Positions 36,692 to 46,584 are shown, numbered from the stretch's first letter. The stretch is 64,000 bases of DNA from Nitrospira sp. (GCA_030123565.1 CP126122.1:3238800-3302799); one strand, 5' to 3'. Notes: generated by a model not told the origin, from the sequence alone. Program-made: numbers and translations.

Positions 36692-37237
36692 ATGAGCCTG
36701 GAAATCGAGAGCCGCAATATCGCCATGACCCCCCGTTGGAAAACTGAAATCGAGGACCGCATGGCCGACCTGCAGCGTGGCCACGACGATATCATTCACG
36801 GCCGCGTCACCCTCACCAAGAATCGACACCATAAGAAACGGGCCAACGTCGCCGAGGCGCTGGTCCTGGTCACGGTCCCGAGCCGCCACACGATGACGGC
36901 CCGCAAGGAGGACAAGACGTTCGAGGAGGCGATCCGAGCCGCCTTCGACGCGGTGGCGATCGAACTGCGAAAGTTCCGGGAGAAACGAGCCGACAAGGTC
37001 GTGCGGACCGAACCGCTCCCGCCGCTCCGCGGTGTGGTGAGCAAGCTGTTCCCGCGGCTGGGGTATGGCTTTATCCTCAAAGACGGCGGTGGAGAAGTCT
37101 ATTTCCACAAAAACTCGGTCAAGGGTATCCCGTTCAAAGAACTGGAAGACGGACTGGAAGTCATCTTCGAGGCCGAACCAGGCGAGAAGGGCCTGCAAGC
37201 CACCATTGTTCAACCACCCCACGTATTGGAACAGTAG
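36692..37237 (+). CDS. RaiA/HPF ribosome-associated domain fused to a cold-shock domain
   Basis: 181 aa. ATG 36692 has AGGAGG about 6 nt upstream. Residues 1-105 match the HPF/RaiA fold (LEIESRNIAMTP, NVAEALVLVTVP, DKTFEEAIRAAFDAVAIELRKF). Residues 110-178 match a cold-shock domain (GVVSKLFPRLGYGFI and EVYFHKNSV with RNP-like aromatics). It should bind the ribosome and RNA, probably under stress or slow growth. Three small genes follow in the same direction. Confidence 0.9.
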   Translation: MSLEIESRNIAMTPRWKTEIEDRMADLQRGHDDIIHGRVTLTKNRHHKKRANVAEALVLVTVPSRHTMTARKEDKTFEEAIRAAFDAVAIELRKFREKRADKVVRTEPLPPLRGVVSKLFPRLGYGFILKDGGGEVYFHKNSVKGIPFKELEDGLEVIFEAEPGEKGLQATIVQPPHVLEQ

Positions 37238-37248
37238 GAGCAGGGCTG

Positions 37249-37395
37249 ATGTCCGACAAACACAAACTCCCGGTCGGTCTGCCGGCGCCGACCGGAGACC
37301 CCGGATTCGAGGATGCCGGAGAAATTGACTCCCCCGATAAAACGATCGACCCGGAACGCAAAGCCGAGCAAGGCCTGTATCACCTCGACTGGTAG
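37249..37395 (+). CDS. Small hypothetical protein, 48 aa
   Basis: ATG 37249 with GGAGCAGGG just upstream; 48 aa, acidic and Pro-rich (GLPAPTGDPGFEDAGEID, ending LYHLDW). It lies 11 nt after the RaiA-cold-shock gene, so the two are likely co-transcribed. No domain recognised. Confidence 0.6.
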   Translation: MSDKHKLPVGLPAPTGDPGFEDAGEIDSPDKTIDPERKAEQGLYHLDW

Positions 37396-37452
37396 ATCGT
37401 CGCCGCTGGGGAGAGGGCAAAGACGAGAAGGTACGGAGTTGAGAGGTGCCCC

Positions 37453-37617
37453 ATGCCCATGTACGACTACACCTGTCTGGATTGCGGGAAAGAATCGTTG
37501 ATCGTCGTGACGCTGAAGCAACATGAGAAGGGTGAGGTGCAATGTCCGGCCTGCGGCAGCACAAAACTGCAGCAACATTTTTCACCGTTCATCGCCCACA
37601 CGACCAAGAAAAGTTGA
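37453..37617 (+). CDS. FmdB-type zinc ribbon protein
   Basis: 54 aa from ATG 37453. The start MPMYDYTCLDCGKE and the second knuckle CPACGSTKL give a CxxC-CxxC zinc ribbon, as in FmdB regulatory proteins. The role in this operon is unknown. It is 12 nt upstream of the cytochrome gene. Confidence 0.85.
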   Translation: MPMYDYTCLDCGKESLIVVTLKQHEKGEVQCPACGSTKLQQHFSPFIAHTTKKS

Positions 37618-37629
37618 GGGAGCGAGCCC

Positions 37630-38019
37630 ATGCGGCCTCTCACAAACACCGGCGTTGGTTTCGCTGTCGGCGCGGCCTGCCTTGCCGTGACCATGGCGGT
37701 TGTGCTCGCCCCTGCCTCCTCCCAGGCCCAGGACTTTCCGGCGGACGTCACCAAGGGGAAGATCGTCTACGAACGCCATTGCCTCGCCTGCCATGGAACC
37801 GGCGGATGGGGAGACGGACCGGAAGCGGCCGCGCTGAAGGTGCCGCCGGCGAACTTCCACCGGTTCAGCTCCTACCTCAAGTCCGACGAAGAACTGCTCC
37901 GGACGATCGAGCACGGCGTCGTCTTCAGTCCGATGCATGCCTGGCAAGGGCAACTGACCGAGACGGAGAGGCAGGATGTCCTGGCCTACATCCGCCTCCT
38001 GGTCCAGCAAGGAAGATGA
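37630..38019 (+). CDS. Small c-type cytochrome
   Basis: 129 aa with a signal peptide (VGAACLAVTMAVVLAPASSQAQ) and one haem motif CLACH, followed by GTGGWGDGPEA and later M (SPMH) as a possible sixth ligand. Class I monohaem cytochrome acting in the periplasm. GAGGGAG precedes the ATG. Confidence 0.9.
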   Translation: MRPLTNTGVGFAVGAACLAVTMAVVLAPASSQAQDFPADVTKGKIVYERHCLACHGTGGWGDGPEAAALKVPPANFHRFSSYLKSDEELLRTIEHGVVFSPMHAWQGQLTETERQDVLAYIRLLVQQGR

Positions 38020-38070
38020 CGCAGTCCCCCGGCAACTGGGAGCCGATGTCGTATGGGCAGGACAGGCTCA

Positions 38071-38652
38071 ATGACCGACCTCACCCCTCATGACGCCTTA
38101 GTGGTGGTCGATGTACAACGGGATTTCCTTCCGGGCGGTGCATTGGGCATAGGGGATGGCGACAGGATCGTTCCGATCCTGACCGCCTACATGGCACGAT
38201 TTCACGCTCGAGGATTGCCGATTTTCGTGACTCGTGACTGGCATCCGCCGAACCACTGTTCGTTTCGGGAGCAAGGCGGGCCTTGGCCGGCCCACTGTGT
38301 CGCAGGATCGCTCGGCTCCTTGCCGCCGCCGAATTTCCAGCCTCCCGTCTCTGCGGTCATGATCTACAAGGCGATCGATCAGAACACAGAAGCCTACTCC
38401 ACATTGCAGGACACGCCCCTCGACCGCCATTTGCGCGCCCTGAAGGTCCGCCGCCTGTTCATCGGAGGGTTGGCCACCGATTACTGCGTGCTGAACACGG
38501 TGAAGGACGCAAGGACGCTCGGCTACGATGTATGCCTGCTCATGGACGGGATCAAGGCCGTGAACCTCCATCCCGACGACGGACGCAAGGCCGAGGAAGC
38601 GATGTTACGTCTCGGTGCCCGGCCGGTCCGCCTCGAAAGTCTTGCCGCATGA
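38071..38652 (+). CDS. pncA: Nicotinamidase
   Basis: 193 aa from ATG 38071 (MTDLTPHDALVVVDVQRDF). Catalytic Asp in VVDVQRDF, Lys in IYKAIDQ, Cys in GLATDYCVLNT, and metal ligands Asp/His/His in TRDWHPPNHCSF are all present. It converts nicotinamide to nicotinate. Its stop overlaps the start of the next gene by 4 nt, forming a two-gene NAD salvage operon. Confidence 0.93.
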   Translation: MTDLTPHDALVVVDVQRDFLPGGALGIGDGDRIVPILTAYMARFHARGLPIFVTRDWHPPNHCSFREQGGPWPAHCVAGSLGSLPPPNFQPPVSAVMIYKAIDQNTEAYSTLQDTPLDRHLRALKVRRLFIGGLATDYCVLNTVKDARTLGYDVCLLMDGIKAVNLHPDDGRKAEEAMLRLGARPVRLESLAA

Positions 38653-39983
38653 TTCCCACGGCCACCGCATTGCTCACCGACCTCTACGAACTGACCATGG
38701 CACAGGCCTATCTTGCCCAAGGCATGACGGGCAAGGCCGTCTTCGAGTTTTTCGTGCGCAAGCTGCCTCCCCGCAGAAACTTTTTCATGGCCGCAGGATT
38801 GGAACAGGTCCTGGATTATCTGGAAGCCCTTCGTTTCTCTCCCGAGGACATCGCATGGCTCGAACAGACCGGCGGGTTTTCCCCTGCTTTTCTGGCATCA
38901 CTCCGCGAGATGTGCTTCACGGGGGCTGTCCATGCAATCCCGGAGGGCACGATCTTTTTTCCCCATGAACCGATCCTTCGGGTGACCGCTCCCCTCCCAC
39001 AGGCTCAGCTCGTCGAAACTCGCGTCATGAACCTCTTACATTTCCAAACGATGATTGCCTCCAAGGCCTGCCGGTCCGTCCTGGCCGCAGGTCACCGTCC
39101 CTTGATCGACTTTGGTTTGCGGCGATCCCATGGAGCAGAGGCCGGGCTGTTGTCCGCCCGTGCCGCCTATCTGGCCGGCTTCACCGGCACATCCAATATG
39201 CTGGCGGGAGCCTGCTTCGACATCCCGGTCTACGGCACGATGGCCCATTCGTTCGTCCAGGCGTTCGCAGACGAAGCGAGCGCCTTTGAACAGTTCGCAC
39301 GAACGCACCCGAACAACGTCCTGTTGCTCATCGATACCTACGACACGGAAGCGGCGGCGGAAAAGGTAGTGGCCTTGGCCGCTCGTCTGAAGGAACAGGG
39401 CATCACGATCCATGGAGTCCGGCTCGACAGCGGAGACCTGGCAGACCATGCGCGTAAGGTCCGAGCCATTCTGGATCGCGGCTGCCTCACGGAAACCAAG
39501 ATCCTCGCCAGCGGAAATCTCGACGAGGACCGCATCCAGGCGCTGGTAGTCGGCAAGGCGCCGATCGACAGTTTTGCCGTCGGCACGGCCATGACCACCT
39601 CGGCCGATGCCCCGTTCCTGGACTGCGCCTATAAACTCCAGGAATATGTCGGCAGGCCCTGCCGGAAACGCTCCGAAGGCAAGGCCACCTGGCCTGGCAG
39701 AAAACAGGTGTACCGTCACTATGGAACGGACGGACGGCTGGGCCACGATATCGTCACGATCGAGGGCGATCCACAGCAGGGTCATCCACTGCTGGTTCAG
39801 GTCATGCGGGAAGGGCGACGTCTCGCCCCTTCTCCGTCGCTCACAGAGGTGCGCAAGCAAGCCGGCTCATCATTGGCGCAGCTTCCGGAGCCGTTGCGAC
39901 GCTTGGACGAAGCCGCACCATATGAAACTCGTATCGCGCCGGCCCTCAGGGATCTGGCACAGAAGGTCGATCTGGGAAAATGA
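38649..39983 (+). CDS. pncB: Nicotinate phosphoribosyltransferase
   Basis: 444 aa. It begins LLTDLYELTMAQAY and contains IDFGLRRSHGAEAG with the catalytic His, GFTGTSN and GVRLDSGDL, all typical of the family. It makes nicotinate mononucleotide from nicotinate and PRPP with ATP. The ATG overlaps the pncA stop, so the two steps of the salvage route are co-expressed. Confidence 0.94.
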   Translation: MIPTATALLTDLYELTMAQAYLAQGMTGKAVFEFFVRKLPPRRNFFMAAGLEQVLDYLEALRFSPEDIAWLEQTGGFSPAFLASLREMCFTGAVHAIPEGTIFFPHEPILRVTAPLPQAQLVETRVMNLLHFQTMIASKACRSVLAAGHRPLIDFGLRRSHGAEAGLLSARAAYLAGFTGTSNMLAGACFDIPVYGTMAHSFVQAFADEASAFEQFARTHPNNVLLLIDTYDTEAAAEKVVALAARLKEQGITIHGVRLDSGDLADHARKVRAILDRGCLTETKILASGNLDEDRIQALVVGKAPIDSFAVGTAMTTSADAPFLDCAYKLQEYVGRPCRKRSEGKATWPGRKQVYRHYGTDGRLGHDIVTIEGDPQQGHPLLVQVMREGRRLAPSPSLTEVRKQAGSSLAQLPEPLRRLDEAAPYETRIAPALRDLAQKVDLGK

Positions 39984-40074
39984 ACGTCCATCACAATCCT
40001 GCAGCACGAGGAGGGACAGATTCACGCATGCCTGTCCCCTGTGCCACCCATGTTATTTTGAAGGAGGCCGACCG

Positions 40075-41502
40075 ATGACTATGCATTCCTTGTTCGTCAT
40101 TCTCGCAACGAGTTGGACGGCAGCTGTCCTTCTCATCTCTCCTACAGGCGCCGACGCCGCAGGGAAGCCAGCCCCTAAAGCCGCTCCCATCAACACCTGC
40201 GAGAGCACTTACAAACACACCCGTCCTGCCTCCAAGGTGTTGGAAACCGCGCTGCAATCTCACGCGCATTGGCTGGAGGACCGAGAATCCCCCAAAGGAA
40301 AACGAGCCAACCTCTGCCAGACGGACCTGCGGGGGCTTCGCCTGGTGGGGGCCAACCTCGAACGCATCAACCTCGAAGGGGCCCTCCTGAAGGGCGCGAA
40401 TCTGCGGACCGCGAGCTTGGTTCAAGCCCACCTGAAAGGCGCCGACCTCTCCCAGGCCATGCTCGACGACGCGAATCTGGAGGGGATCGACCTGCGCAAG
40501 GCACTCCTGGTCAAGACCCATCTCAACCGAGCCGCCGCCGACGAGGCCGCATTCTACGGCGCCAATCTCCAAGGAGCGATCGTGCGGGAAGCGACATTGG
40601 AACGGGCCCATTTCGAGGATGCAGATTTGCAACTCGCAGATCTCAGCAATGCCACCGTGACGGATGGCTACTTCTATGGAGCGAATCTGTACAGGGCCAA
40701 CCTGGCGGATGCCGACTTGGCCGGCACGGACCTGCGTCGCACCAATCTCCGGCAGGCCAATCTACGCCGGGCCGATCTGCAGGGCGCCCTGTTGGATAGC
40801 GCCAACCTCGATGGAGCCTCCCTGGTCGAAGCGGAATTGGACAGCGCCTACCTGGATGAAGCTTCGCTTGCGAAAGCCGACCTCCGCGAAGCCAGCCTCC
40901 GGGGCGCAGATCTCCGCTACACGCATCTCGGCGGCGCCACCCTGCAGCGAGCCAATCTGGAAAGCGCGAACATGGAAGGAGCCGATCTCGTCAAGGCCCG
41001 ACTAGGCTCGGCCACGCTGACGATGACCGTGCTGTACAAGGCCAACCTATCAGACGCCGATCTCCACGGGGCGAGACTGCACCATGCCGTGCTCATCGGC
41101 ACGCAACTCGTTCGCGCCGATCTTCGGAAAGCCGACCTCTCCGAAGCCTACGCCCCGAAGACCCATCTCCGGCAGGCCCGGCTTAGCGAAGCGACGCTGG
41201 AGTCGGCCAACCTGGTGGCAGCCGACTTGAGTCAGGCCGACCTCAACCAGGCCATCCTGGTCCAGGCCAACCTGCAGGAAGCCAACCTGCGCAAGGCAAA
41301 TCTAAGCGCGTCGGATTTGACGGGAGCCCAACTGAACAACGCCGACCTGCAGCAGGCCGATTTACGAGGAGCAAACCTGAGCGCTGCCCTAGGCCTGGTC
41401 CAGGCCCAACTCGATGTGGCCTGTCTGGACGACACCACCAAGCTTCCGTCCGACCTCCAGAGGCCTAACCCCTGCCCGGAACATCAACAGCAGCGACGAT
41501 AG
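40075..41502 (+). CDS. Secreted pentapeptide-repeat protein
   Basis: 475 aa from ATG 40075, with AAGGAGG 7 nt upstream. A signal peptide (LATSWTAAVLLISPTGADA) is followed by about 65 tandem A(D/N)LxxA-type pentapeptides from residue 85 to 455, predicted to form a right-handed quadrilateral beta-helix. The C-terminus has a short tail with one Cys. The function is unknown; cytoplasmic members can mimic DNA but this one should be exported. Confidence 0.9.
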   Translation: MTMHSLFVILATSWTAAVLLISPTGADAAGKPAPKAAPINTCESTYKHTRPASKVLETALQSHAHWLEDRESPKGKRANLCQTDLRGLRLVGANLERINLEGALLKGANLRTASLVQAHLKGADLSQAMLDDANLEGIDLRKALLVKTHLNRAAADEAAFYGANLQGAIVREATLERAHFEDADLQLADLSNATVTDGYFYGANLYRANLADADLAGTDLRRTNLRQANLRRADLQGALLDSANLDGASLVEAELDSAYLDEASLAKADLREASLRGADLRYTHLGGATLQRANLESANMEGADLVKARLGSATLTMTVLYKANLSDADLHGARLHHAVLIGTQLVRADLRKADLSEAYAPKTHLRQARLSEATLESANLVAADLSQADLNQAILVQANLQEANLRKANLSASDLTGAQLNNADLQQADLRGANLSAALGLVQAQLDVACLDDTTKLPSDLQRPNPCPEHQQQRR

Positions 41503-41532
41503 CCTGCTACCAGGAGGACCGCCACTCACCAG

Positions 41533-42738
41533 CTACCCCTCATCGCTCAGGCCGTTCAGCCGACGGACCGGCTTACCGGGAAGGGCCGATTCCGGCAGAA
41601 GCTGTGTCGGCATGAAGAACAGCCCCGCAATGGCTGTCGGTACCACTGCGCTCGCGATGACGGCTGAGACCAAAAATGAATACTGGCCCTCTGTCACGAT
41701 ATCGTGTGTCAGCCCATAGAGGGCTGAAATGGTCCCGAAGGTCAGGCCGGTGGACATCAGCAAGGTGTAATACCAACGTTCGGTTCGCTCGCGGCGAAAG
41801 AGGCCGATCACGGGATAGAGGCCGAAAATCTTGCAGGCGACCTTGCTCATGAGGAGGACGAGGAAGACGAGGGGAGCTGCCAGTAATGCCGGCAGCGAGA
41901 CCAACGTCCCGGCTCGAATGAAATAAAACGGGGTGAGAAACCCCACCGTCATGGTCCGCAACCGGCGAATCCAATGGCTATCCCTTGCCGCACTGCCGGC
42001 CAGCACCATGCCCGCGAGGTAGGCCGGGAGAACCGCTTCGCTTCCCGACCAGAGGGCGAGGGCGCCCAATCCAAACAAGATCAGCATGACCCATTTGGTC
42101 CGGATCGCGGCTGTGCGAAACGCATAGAGTCTGGTCAGCCGTTCCGTCAGTGCCGGCAGAGCCGCAAGGACTGCCGTTCCTGCCGCAAGAAAGACCAGGG
42201 TCCTGTAGGTGAACGGGGCGAACAACAGACCAAGGGCGATCACCGTTCCCAGGTCATTGATGAAGCAGGACGCGAGAATGCCCTTGCCGAACTCGGTCTT
42301 ATTCAAGCCGGTTTCCAACATCACCGCGTAGACCACGGCCATCGATGTCGTCGATAGGGCGACGCCGCACAACGCACTCGCCGGCCAATTCCATCCGAGT
42401 CCGTAGAACGCGATGGCGGCGCAGCCCAGGAAGGGGGCCAGAAACCCCACCAGTCCCACGACAGTGACTTCCGTCAATTTCATCCGGATCACGTCCGGGT
42501 CCAATTCCGCCCCGGCGAGAAAGGTCAGGACCACGGCTCCGGCAGAGGCGAGGAACTTCACCCACTCGGCATGCAATGCCAACGCTCCACCGATGTCCAG
42601 CCATCCACTGAAGGCCGCCATGCCGACCCCGACACAGATTTCGACCAAGGCGATCGACAGGCGAAGTTGCGCGGCGAGCAGGGCGGAGAGAAGGGCGAGG
42701 GCGAACCACAGGGCGGCAGTCGCAAAGAGCTGTTCCAT
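41533..42738 (-). CDS. Cation:proton antiporter (CPA2/KefB-like)
   Basis: 401 aa from ATG 42736-42738, with GGAGGA 6 nt upstream. About 12 hydrophobic segments. Na+/H+ exchanger-type features include FLAGAELDPDV, GVALSTTSMAVVYAVMLETG and ILASCFINDLGTVIALG with an Asp in the membrane. No TrkA-N nucleotide-binding domain is present at the C-terminus. Probably exchanges Na+ or K+ for H+. Confidence 0.88.
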   Translation of the reverse strand: MEQLFATAALWFALALLSALLAAQLRLSIALVEICVGVGMAAFSGWLDIGGALALHAEWVKFLASAGAVVLTFLAGAELDPDVIRMKLTEVTVVGLVGFLAPFLGCAAIAFYGLGWNWPASALCGVALSTTSMAVVYAVMLETGLNKTEFGKGILASCFINDLGTVIALGLLFAPFTYRTLVFLAAGTAVLAALPALTERLTRLYAFRTAAIRTKWVMLILFGLGALALWSGSEAVLPAYLAGMVLAGSAARDSHWIRRLRTMTVGFLTPFYFIRAGTLVSLPALLAAPLVFLVLLMSKVACKIFGLYPVIGLFRRERTERWYYTLLMSTGLTFGTISALYGLTHDIVTEGQYSFLVSAVIASAVVPTAIAGLFFMPTQLLPESALPGKPVRRLNGLSDEG

Positions 42739-43132
42739 CGAGGAGTCCTCCGTTTCGGGCAAAAAACAACCGCCTGACAGCTCTGTCGTCCATTAGGGCG
42801 ACAGCTCCGGCGCTACGATCGTCGTAGCGTAGGAGTCATCAGCCTGGCGAGGCGGTTATACGGGGGACTCCATCCCCTGTGTATCGTTCTGTATACGGGA
42901 ATTCTCCTCACGGAGCAAGAAATGGATTCGTCTGAGCAGGTCACCTATTCCCTGATTTGAAAAAGCCGATCGGCCCATTCCCATAGAAGACTGCCACAGG
43001 AATGGCATGGTCCCGGGATTGGACAACGCTGTTCCAGATGGTTTATCAACACATGGATGAAGACGTTTCCGATCGCAGGATTTCATGAACCGGAACCATC
43101 CCTAGGCGATGGTTATCCCATGGGAGTGCAAT
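42739..43132. other. Intergenic region between divergent genes
   Basis: No gene seen. It contains an 8-bp perfect hairpin with 3-nt loop at 42811-42829 (cgctacga/tcgtagcg), which lies in the leader of the antiporter gene, and presumably promoters for both flanking genes. Confidence 0.45.
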
Positions 43133-43666
43133 GTGAATCGAAAGCCCCTGACCCGTTTCATCCTTGCCGGGCTGGCAGCTCTATTGGTGGTGCTGTTTCT
43201 TGTGTGGTGTCCGCCGGACCTCTGTCGAGTTCTGAATATACAAACCCATACGATTTCGAGGCTGGAGGAGTATCGACAGTTTTTGGCGGACGAGGCGGCC
43301 TTTAAGGCCCTGCACCATGTCCGTGCAGTTCGGTTCGATTGTCCAGCCCTGCGCGAGGATGTGGTGGAGGCGCTGGAAACCGGACGCCTGACATTGGGAA
43401 CCGGCGAATCGAACGGAACCAGAAGCAGCAAAGCCCCAGTCGGCCCCGTCAAGGCCTGGCAACAGGGGCGATTGTTACATCTGATGAACGGGACGTCCGA
43501 GGATCAGCAGGGACCGGACGCCTGGGCGGTGAGGGTTCGAAACATTGTCGCCGAGCAACAGCGGCAGGAGCTGTCATTCCTTCCGCGATTGTTCGGCGGC
43601 GTGATTCTCCATGTTCATCACAAGGAACTTCCCATCACACTGTTCTCTCGCAACCCCTGTATCTAA
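43133..43666 (+). CDS. Membrane-anchored protein of unknown function
   Basis: 177 aa from GTG 43133, with GGGAG about 8 nt upstream. One N-terminal TM ([17 protein letters not shown]) then a soluble, probably periplasmic, domain with two early Cys (CPPDLC) and one later (FDCPAL). No family recognised. Confidence 0.65.
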   Translation: MNRKPLTRFILAGLAALLVVLFLVWCPPDLCRVLNIQTHTISRLEEYRQFLADEAAFKALHHVRAVRFDCPALREDVVEALETGRLTLGTGESNGTRSSKAPVGPVKAWQQGRLLHLMNGTSEDQQGPDAWAVRVRNIVAEQQRQELSFLPRLFGGVILHVHHKELPITLFSRNPCI

Positions 43667-43713
43667 AAACAGGTGCGCCGTCGAAACAGAAAAGGCGGCG
43701 TGAGGAGGCAGCG

Positions 43714-44049
43714 ATGTCATTCCCCCTGTCGATCGGTCTGTTCGTCATCGCCGGACTCTGCGAAATCGGCGGCGGCTACCTCGTCTGGCTTTGGTTTCGC
43801 GAAGGCAAGTCCCTCGGTTATGCCGCGGCAGGAGCGATGCTCCTGATTCTCTATGGGATTGTTCCAACCTTGCAACCTGCTCATTTTGGACGGGTCTACG
43901 CGGCCTATGGCGGCATGTTCATCATCCTCTCGTTGCTCTGGGGATGGGGCGCGGACGGTACCAGACCGGACCGATTCGATCTCATTGGAGCCGTCATCTG
44001 CCTGATCGGCATGGCGGTCATCATGTATACCCCCCGCTCAACGATGTAG
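43714..44049 (+). CDS. ynfA: YnfA-family small membrane protein
   Basis: 111 aa with four TM helices and the YnfA/UPF0060 signature [14 protein letters not shown] and [14 protein letters not shown] 43714 has GAGGAGG about 6 nt upstream. Related to small multidrug resistance transporters by size and topology; the substrate is unknown. Confidence 0.93.
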   Translation: MSFPLSIGLFVIAGLCEIGGGYLVWLWFREGKSLGYAAAGAMLLILYGIVPTLQPAHFGRVYAAYGGMFIILSLLWGWGADGTRPDRFDLIGAVICLIGMAVIMYTPRSTM

Positions 44050-44077
44050 ACAGCCGTCGTCCTCTTCGCAGGATCCC

Positions 44078-45283
44078 ATGCCAAATCTGCAGCCAAACAG
44101 TTCCCTTCGCCAGATGCCGTCCGGCATCTGGGTGCTGGGCTTTGTCAGTCTGCTGATGGATATCTCGTCGGAAATGATCCACAGCCTGCTGCCGTTGTTC
44201 ATGGTCACGACCCTCGGAGCAAGCACGATCGCAGTCGGTATCGTGGAAGGGCTGGCCGAGTCCCTGGCGCTCGCGGTCAAGGTCTTTTCAGGAACCTTGA
44301 GCGACTATCTCGGCAGACGGAAGGGACTGGCTTTGTTCGGTTACGCCTTGGGAGCCCTGACCAAACCCCTCTTCGCGGTGGCTCCGGATATCGGCATCCT
44401 GCTGACCGCCCGCCTGTTGGATCGAGTGGGCAAGGGCGTGCGAGGCGCGCCGCGCGATGCGTTGGTGGCGGACATCGCGCCGCCGCAGCTCCGTGGCGCA
44501 GCCTTCGGTTTGCGGCAATCGCTCGATACGGTGGGAGCCTTTCTCGGTCCCCTGCTCGCGGTGGGGTTGATGCTGCTCTGGACCGACGATTTCCGGGCGG
44601 TCTTCTGGGTGGCCGTCGTACCGGGCATGATGGCCGTGGCACTCCTGCTGGTCGGCATTCGGGAACCTGCGCCTCGTCAAGCCGATCAGAGAATGAACCC
44701 CCTCAGCCGGAACAATTTCATACGCTTAGGATCTGTCTATTGGTGGGTGGTGGGAATCGGGGCCGTCTTCACGCTGGCTCGATTCAGCGAAGCCTTCCTC
44801 GTCCTCCGCGCGCAGCAGGGCGGAATCCCTGTCGCCCTGATTCCCCTCGTCATGGTCGCGATGAATCTGGTCTACGCGGCGTCGGCCTATCCGTTCGGCA
44901 GGCTTTCCGACCGCATGAGCCACAGGAAGCTTCTCACGCTCGGCCTGGTGGTGTTGATTGCGGCGGATCTGGTTTTGGCCACGGACGATCACTGGAGCAC
45001 AGTGCTGGGAGGTGTCACCCTCTGGGGCATCCACATGGGGATGACGCAGGGTCTGCTGGCCACCATGGTGGCGGATACGGCACCGGCCGATCTGCGAGGG
45101 ACTGCGTACGGCTGCTTCAACCTTGTCTCAGGGCTCGCAATGCTGCTCGCCAGTGTCTTAGCCGGACTGTTATGGGATGGACTCGGCGCCCCATTCACAT
45201 TCTATGCGGGAGCCCTGTTCTGCGTCCTCACGATCATCGGCATCACCCTCTCTCCTGCCGCCCAGAAACAGCCTCTCCGCTAA
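44078..45283 (+). CDS. Major facilitator superfamily transporter
   Basis: 401 aa with 12 predicted TMs. The loop 2-3 motif is GTLSDYLGRRKGLALFGY and ARLLDRVGKGVRGAPRDALVAD follows; the second half has GRLSDRMSHRKLL. It resembles the MFS group often annotated as drug or glyphosate-like exporters; the substrate cannot be inferred. It converges on the L,D-transpeptidase gene with a 4-nt overlap. Confidence 0.9.
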   Translation: MPNLQPNSSLRQMPSGIWVLGFVSLLMDISSEMIHSLLPLFMVTTLGASTIAVGIVEGLAESLALAVKVFSGTLSDYLGRRKGLALFGYALGALTKPLFAVAPDIGILLTARLLDRVGKGVRGAPRDALVADIAPPQLRGAAFGLRQSLDTVGAFLGPLLAVGLMLLWTDDFRAVFWVAVVPGMMAVALLLVGIREPAPRQADQRMNPLSRNNFIRLGSVYWWVVGIGAVFTLARFSEAFLVLRAQQGGIPVALIPLVMVAMNLVYAASAYPFGRLSDRMSHRKLLTLGLVVLIAADLVLATDDHWSTVLGGVTLWGIHMGMTQGLLATMVADTAPADLRGTAYGCFNLVSGLAMLLASVLAGLLWDGLGAPFTFYAGALFCVLTIIGITLSPAAQKQPLR

Positions 45284-46107
45284 GGAACAGCGCGTCCCGT
45301 CCGATTTCCCTTCGGAGTGGTTCCTTGAATGACCACGCGTGGCCCGTTCGATAGGGTTTGCACAGCCCCCACATCTGTCAGATTTCCCACTACCCATTCA
45401 TACAGTCGTTTGGCATCGTTCAACCTCGGCTGGAACGGCACACCGTAATACTGCAATTGCATCTGCTCGTCGGACAGACCGATACAGCCGTGAGACGCGG
45501 GATACCCCGGCAAGTCACGACCGTGAATCCAATAACTGACCCCCTCGGGATTGATATAGAACCGTAACGCGTACTGCATCGGATAGGGCACATCCGTTCC
45601 TTCGATGGTATAGAGGCAGGATTGGTGCGCACGGTGGGCAGCCGTGATGCGAAAGTCACCGGCAGGGGTCGGATTGTCCGGCTCCCCGGACGCGATCGGG
45701 AATGAAAACCGCAGCACTCCCTCTTCGTAGGCCCCGAGGAACTGCTCCGTCAGGTCGACGACAATGAGCCTGGCCTCTGGCGAGCCGGCGGAATATCGTT
45801 GCGGCAGCGGAGTGAAGTCCACCACATCATCGAGCCGGCTCGGAATTTTGATTTCCCGCCCCGGCTGCGCATGCCTGCGATCGATCCGATTGAACCGTGC
45901 GACATCAACCCACCGTTGACCGAATAGTTTCTCCAGGGTTTCCCCCTTCTGAAGGCGCCGACAATTCCAGGCAATCCATTGATCGCTCGGATGGTAGACG
46001 GCGCAGGGTGAGGGCACTTCGGTCGCCCAACCGGCCTGGCGCCATTCACCGAACAGGAGCACGACAGCAACGACCAGCATCCACAGGACGCACCGCCGGA
46101 ACGTCAT
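45280..46107 (-). CDS. LysM and YkuD L,D-transpeptidase
   Basis: 275 aa. Signal/TM (VLWMLVVAVVLLFGEW), a LysM-like domain (LQKGETLEKLFGQRWVDVARFN), then the YkuD domain with active site HGRDLPGYPASHGCIGL (catalytic Cys). It crosslinks peptidoglycan stems or attaches proteins to it in the periplasm. Confidence 0.92.
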   Translation of the reverse strand: MTFRRCVLWMLVVAVVLLFGEWRQAGWATEVPSPCAVYHPSDQWIAWNCRRLQKGETLEKLFGQRWVDVARFNRIDRRHAQPGREIKIPSRLDDVVDFTPLPQRYSAGSPEARLIVVDLTEQFLGAYEEGVLRFSFPIASGEPDNPTPAGDFRITAAHRAHQSCLYTIEGTDVPYPMQYALRFYINPEGVSYWIHGRDLPGYPASHGCIGLSDEQMQLQYYGVPFQPRLNDAKRLYEWVVGNLTDVGAVQTLSNGPRVVIQGTTPKGNRTGRAVP

Positions 46108-46149
46108 ACGGCACGCCGCACGGTACGGCCCATTGTTGTGCCCATGGGG

Positions 46150-46584
46150 TTACGACCAGTACTCCGACGCCTTCATGTATCCATGCAGCAGATCACGCCG
46201 CGCCACGATGCCCACGAGTTTGTTCTCTCGCACCACCGGCAGACGCGTCACGTACCGATCCTGAAACAGGTTGGCGACCTCCTCCAGTGTCATGGTTTCT
46301 CGGGCCGTCAGCGGTCGTGTCGTCATGATCTCCGATGCCGGCACCTTCCGCAAATCTCGCCCTTCGATCATGGCTTGCAGCAGGTCGTACTCCGTCACGA
46401 GCCCGACCAGCGTGCCGTCCTCTCCCACGACTGGTAATCCGCCGAAATTCTGCTTCGTCATCAGACGACCGATCGTGAGCGCATCAGTACGGGCCGTGCA
46501 GGTGAACGGAGCATCCTGCATGAGTTGCCCGACCGTAAGCGTCTTCGGGTCACAGGCCTTGGTGAGCAAGTCGATTCGGCGCAT
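46150..46584 (-). CDS. Two-CBS-domain protein
   Basis: 144 aa from ATG 46582-46584 (GGGAGA upstream). CBS1 (VGQLMQDAPFTCTARTDAL ... GGLPVVGEDGTLVGLVTEYDLL) and CBS2 (ASEIMTTRPLTARE ... TRLPVVRENKLVGIVARRDLL). A Bateman module probably binding adenosine nucleotides. Close paralogue of the gene at 63232-63669, including the CDPKTL N-terminus and the LRKV linker. Confidence 0.92.
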   Translation of the reverse strand: MRRIDLLTKACDPKTLTVGQLMQDAPFTCTARTDALTIGRLMTKQNFGGLPVVGEDGTLVGLVTEYDLLQAMIEGRDLRKVPASEIMTTRPLTARETMTLEEVANLFQDRYVTRLPVVRENKLVGIVARRDLLHGYMKASEYWS

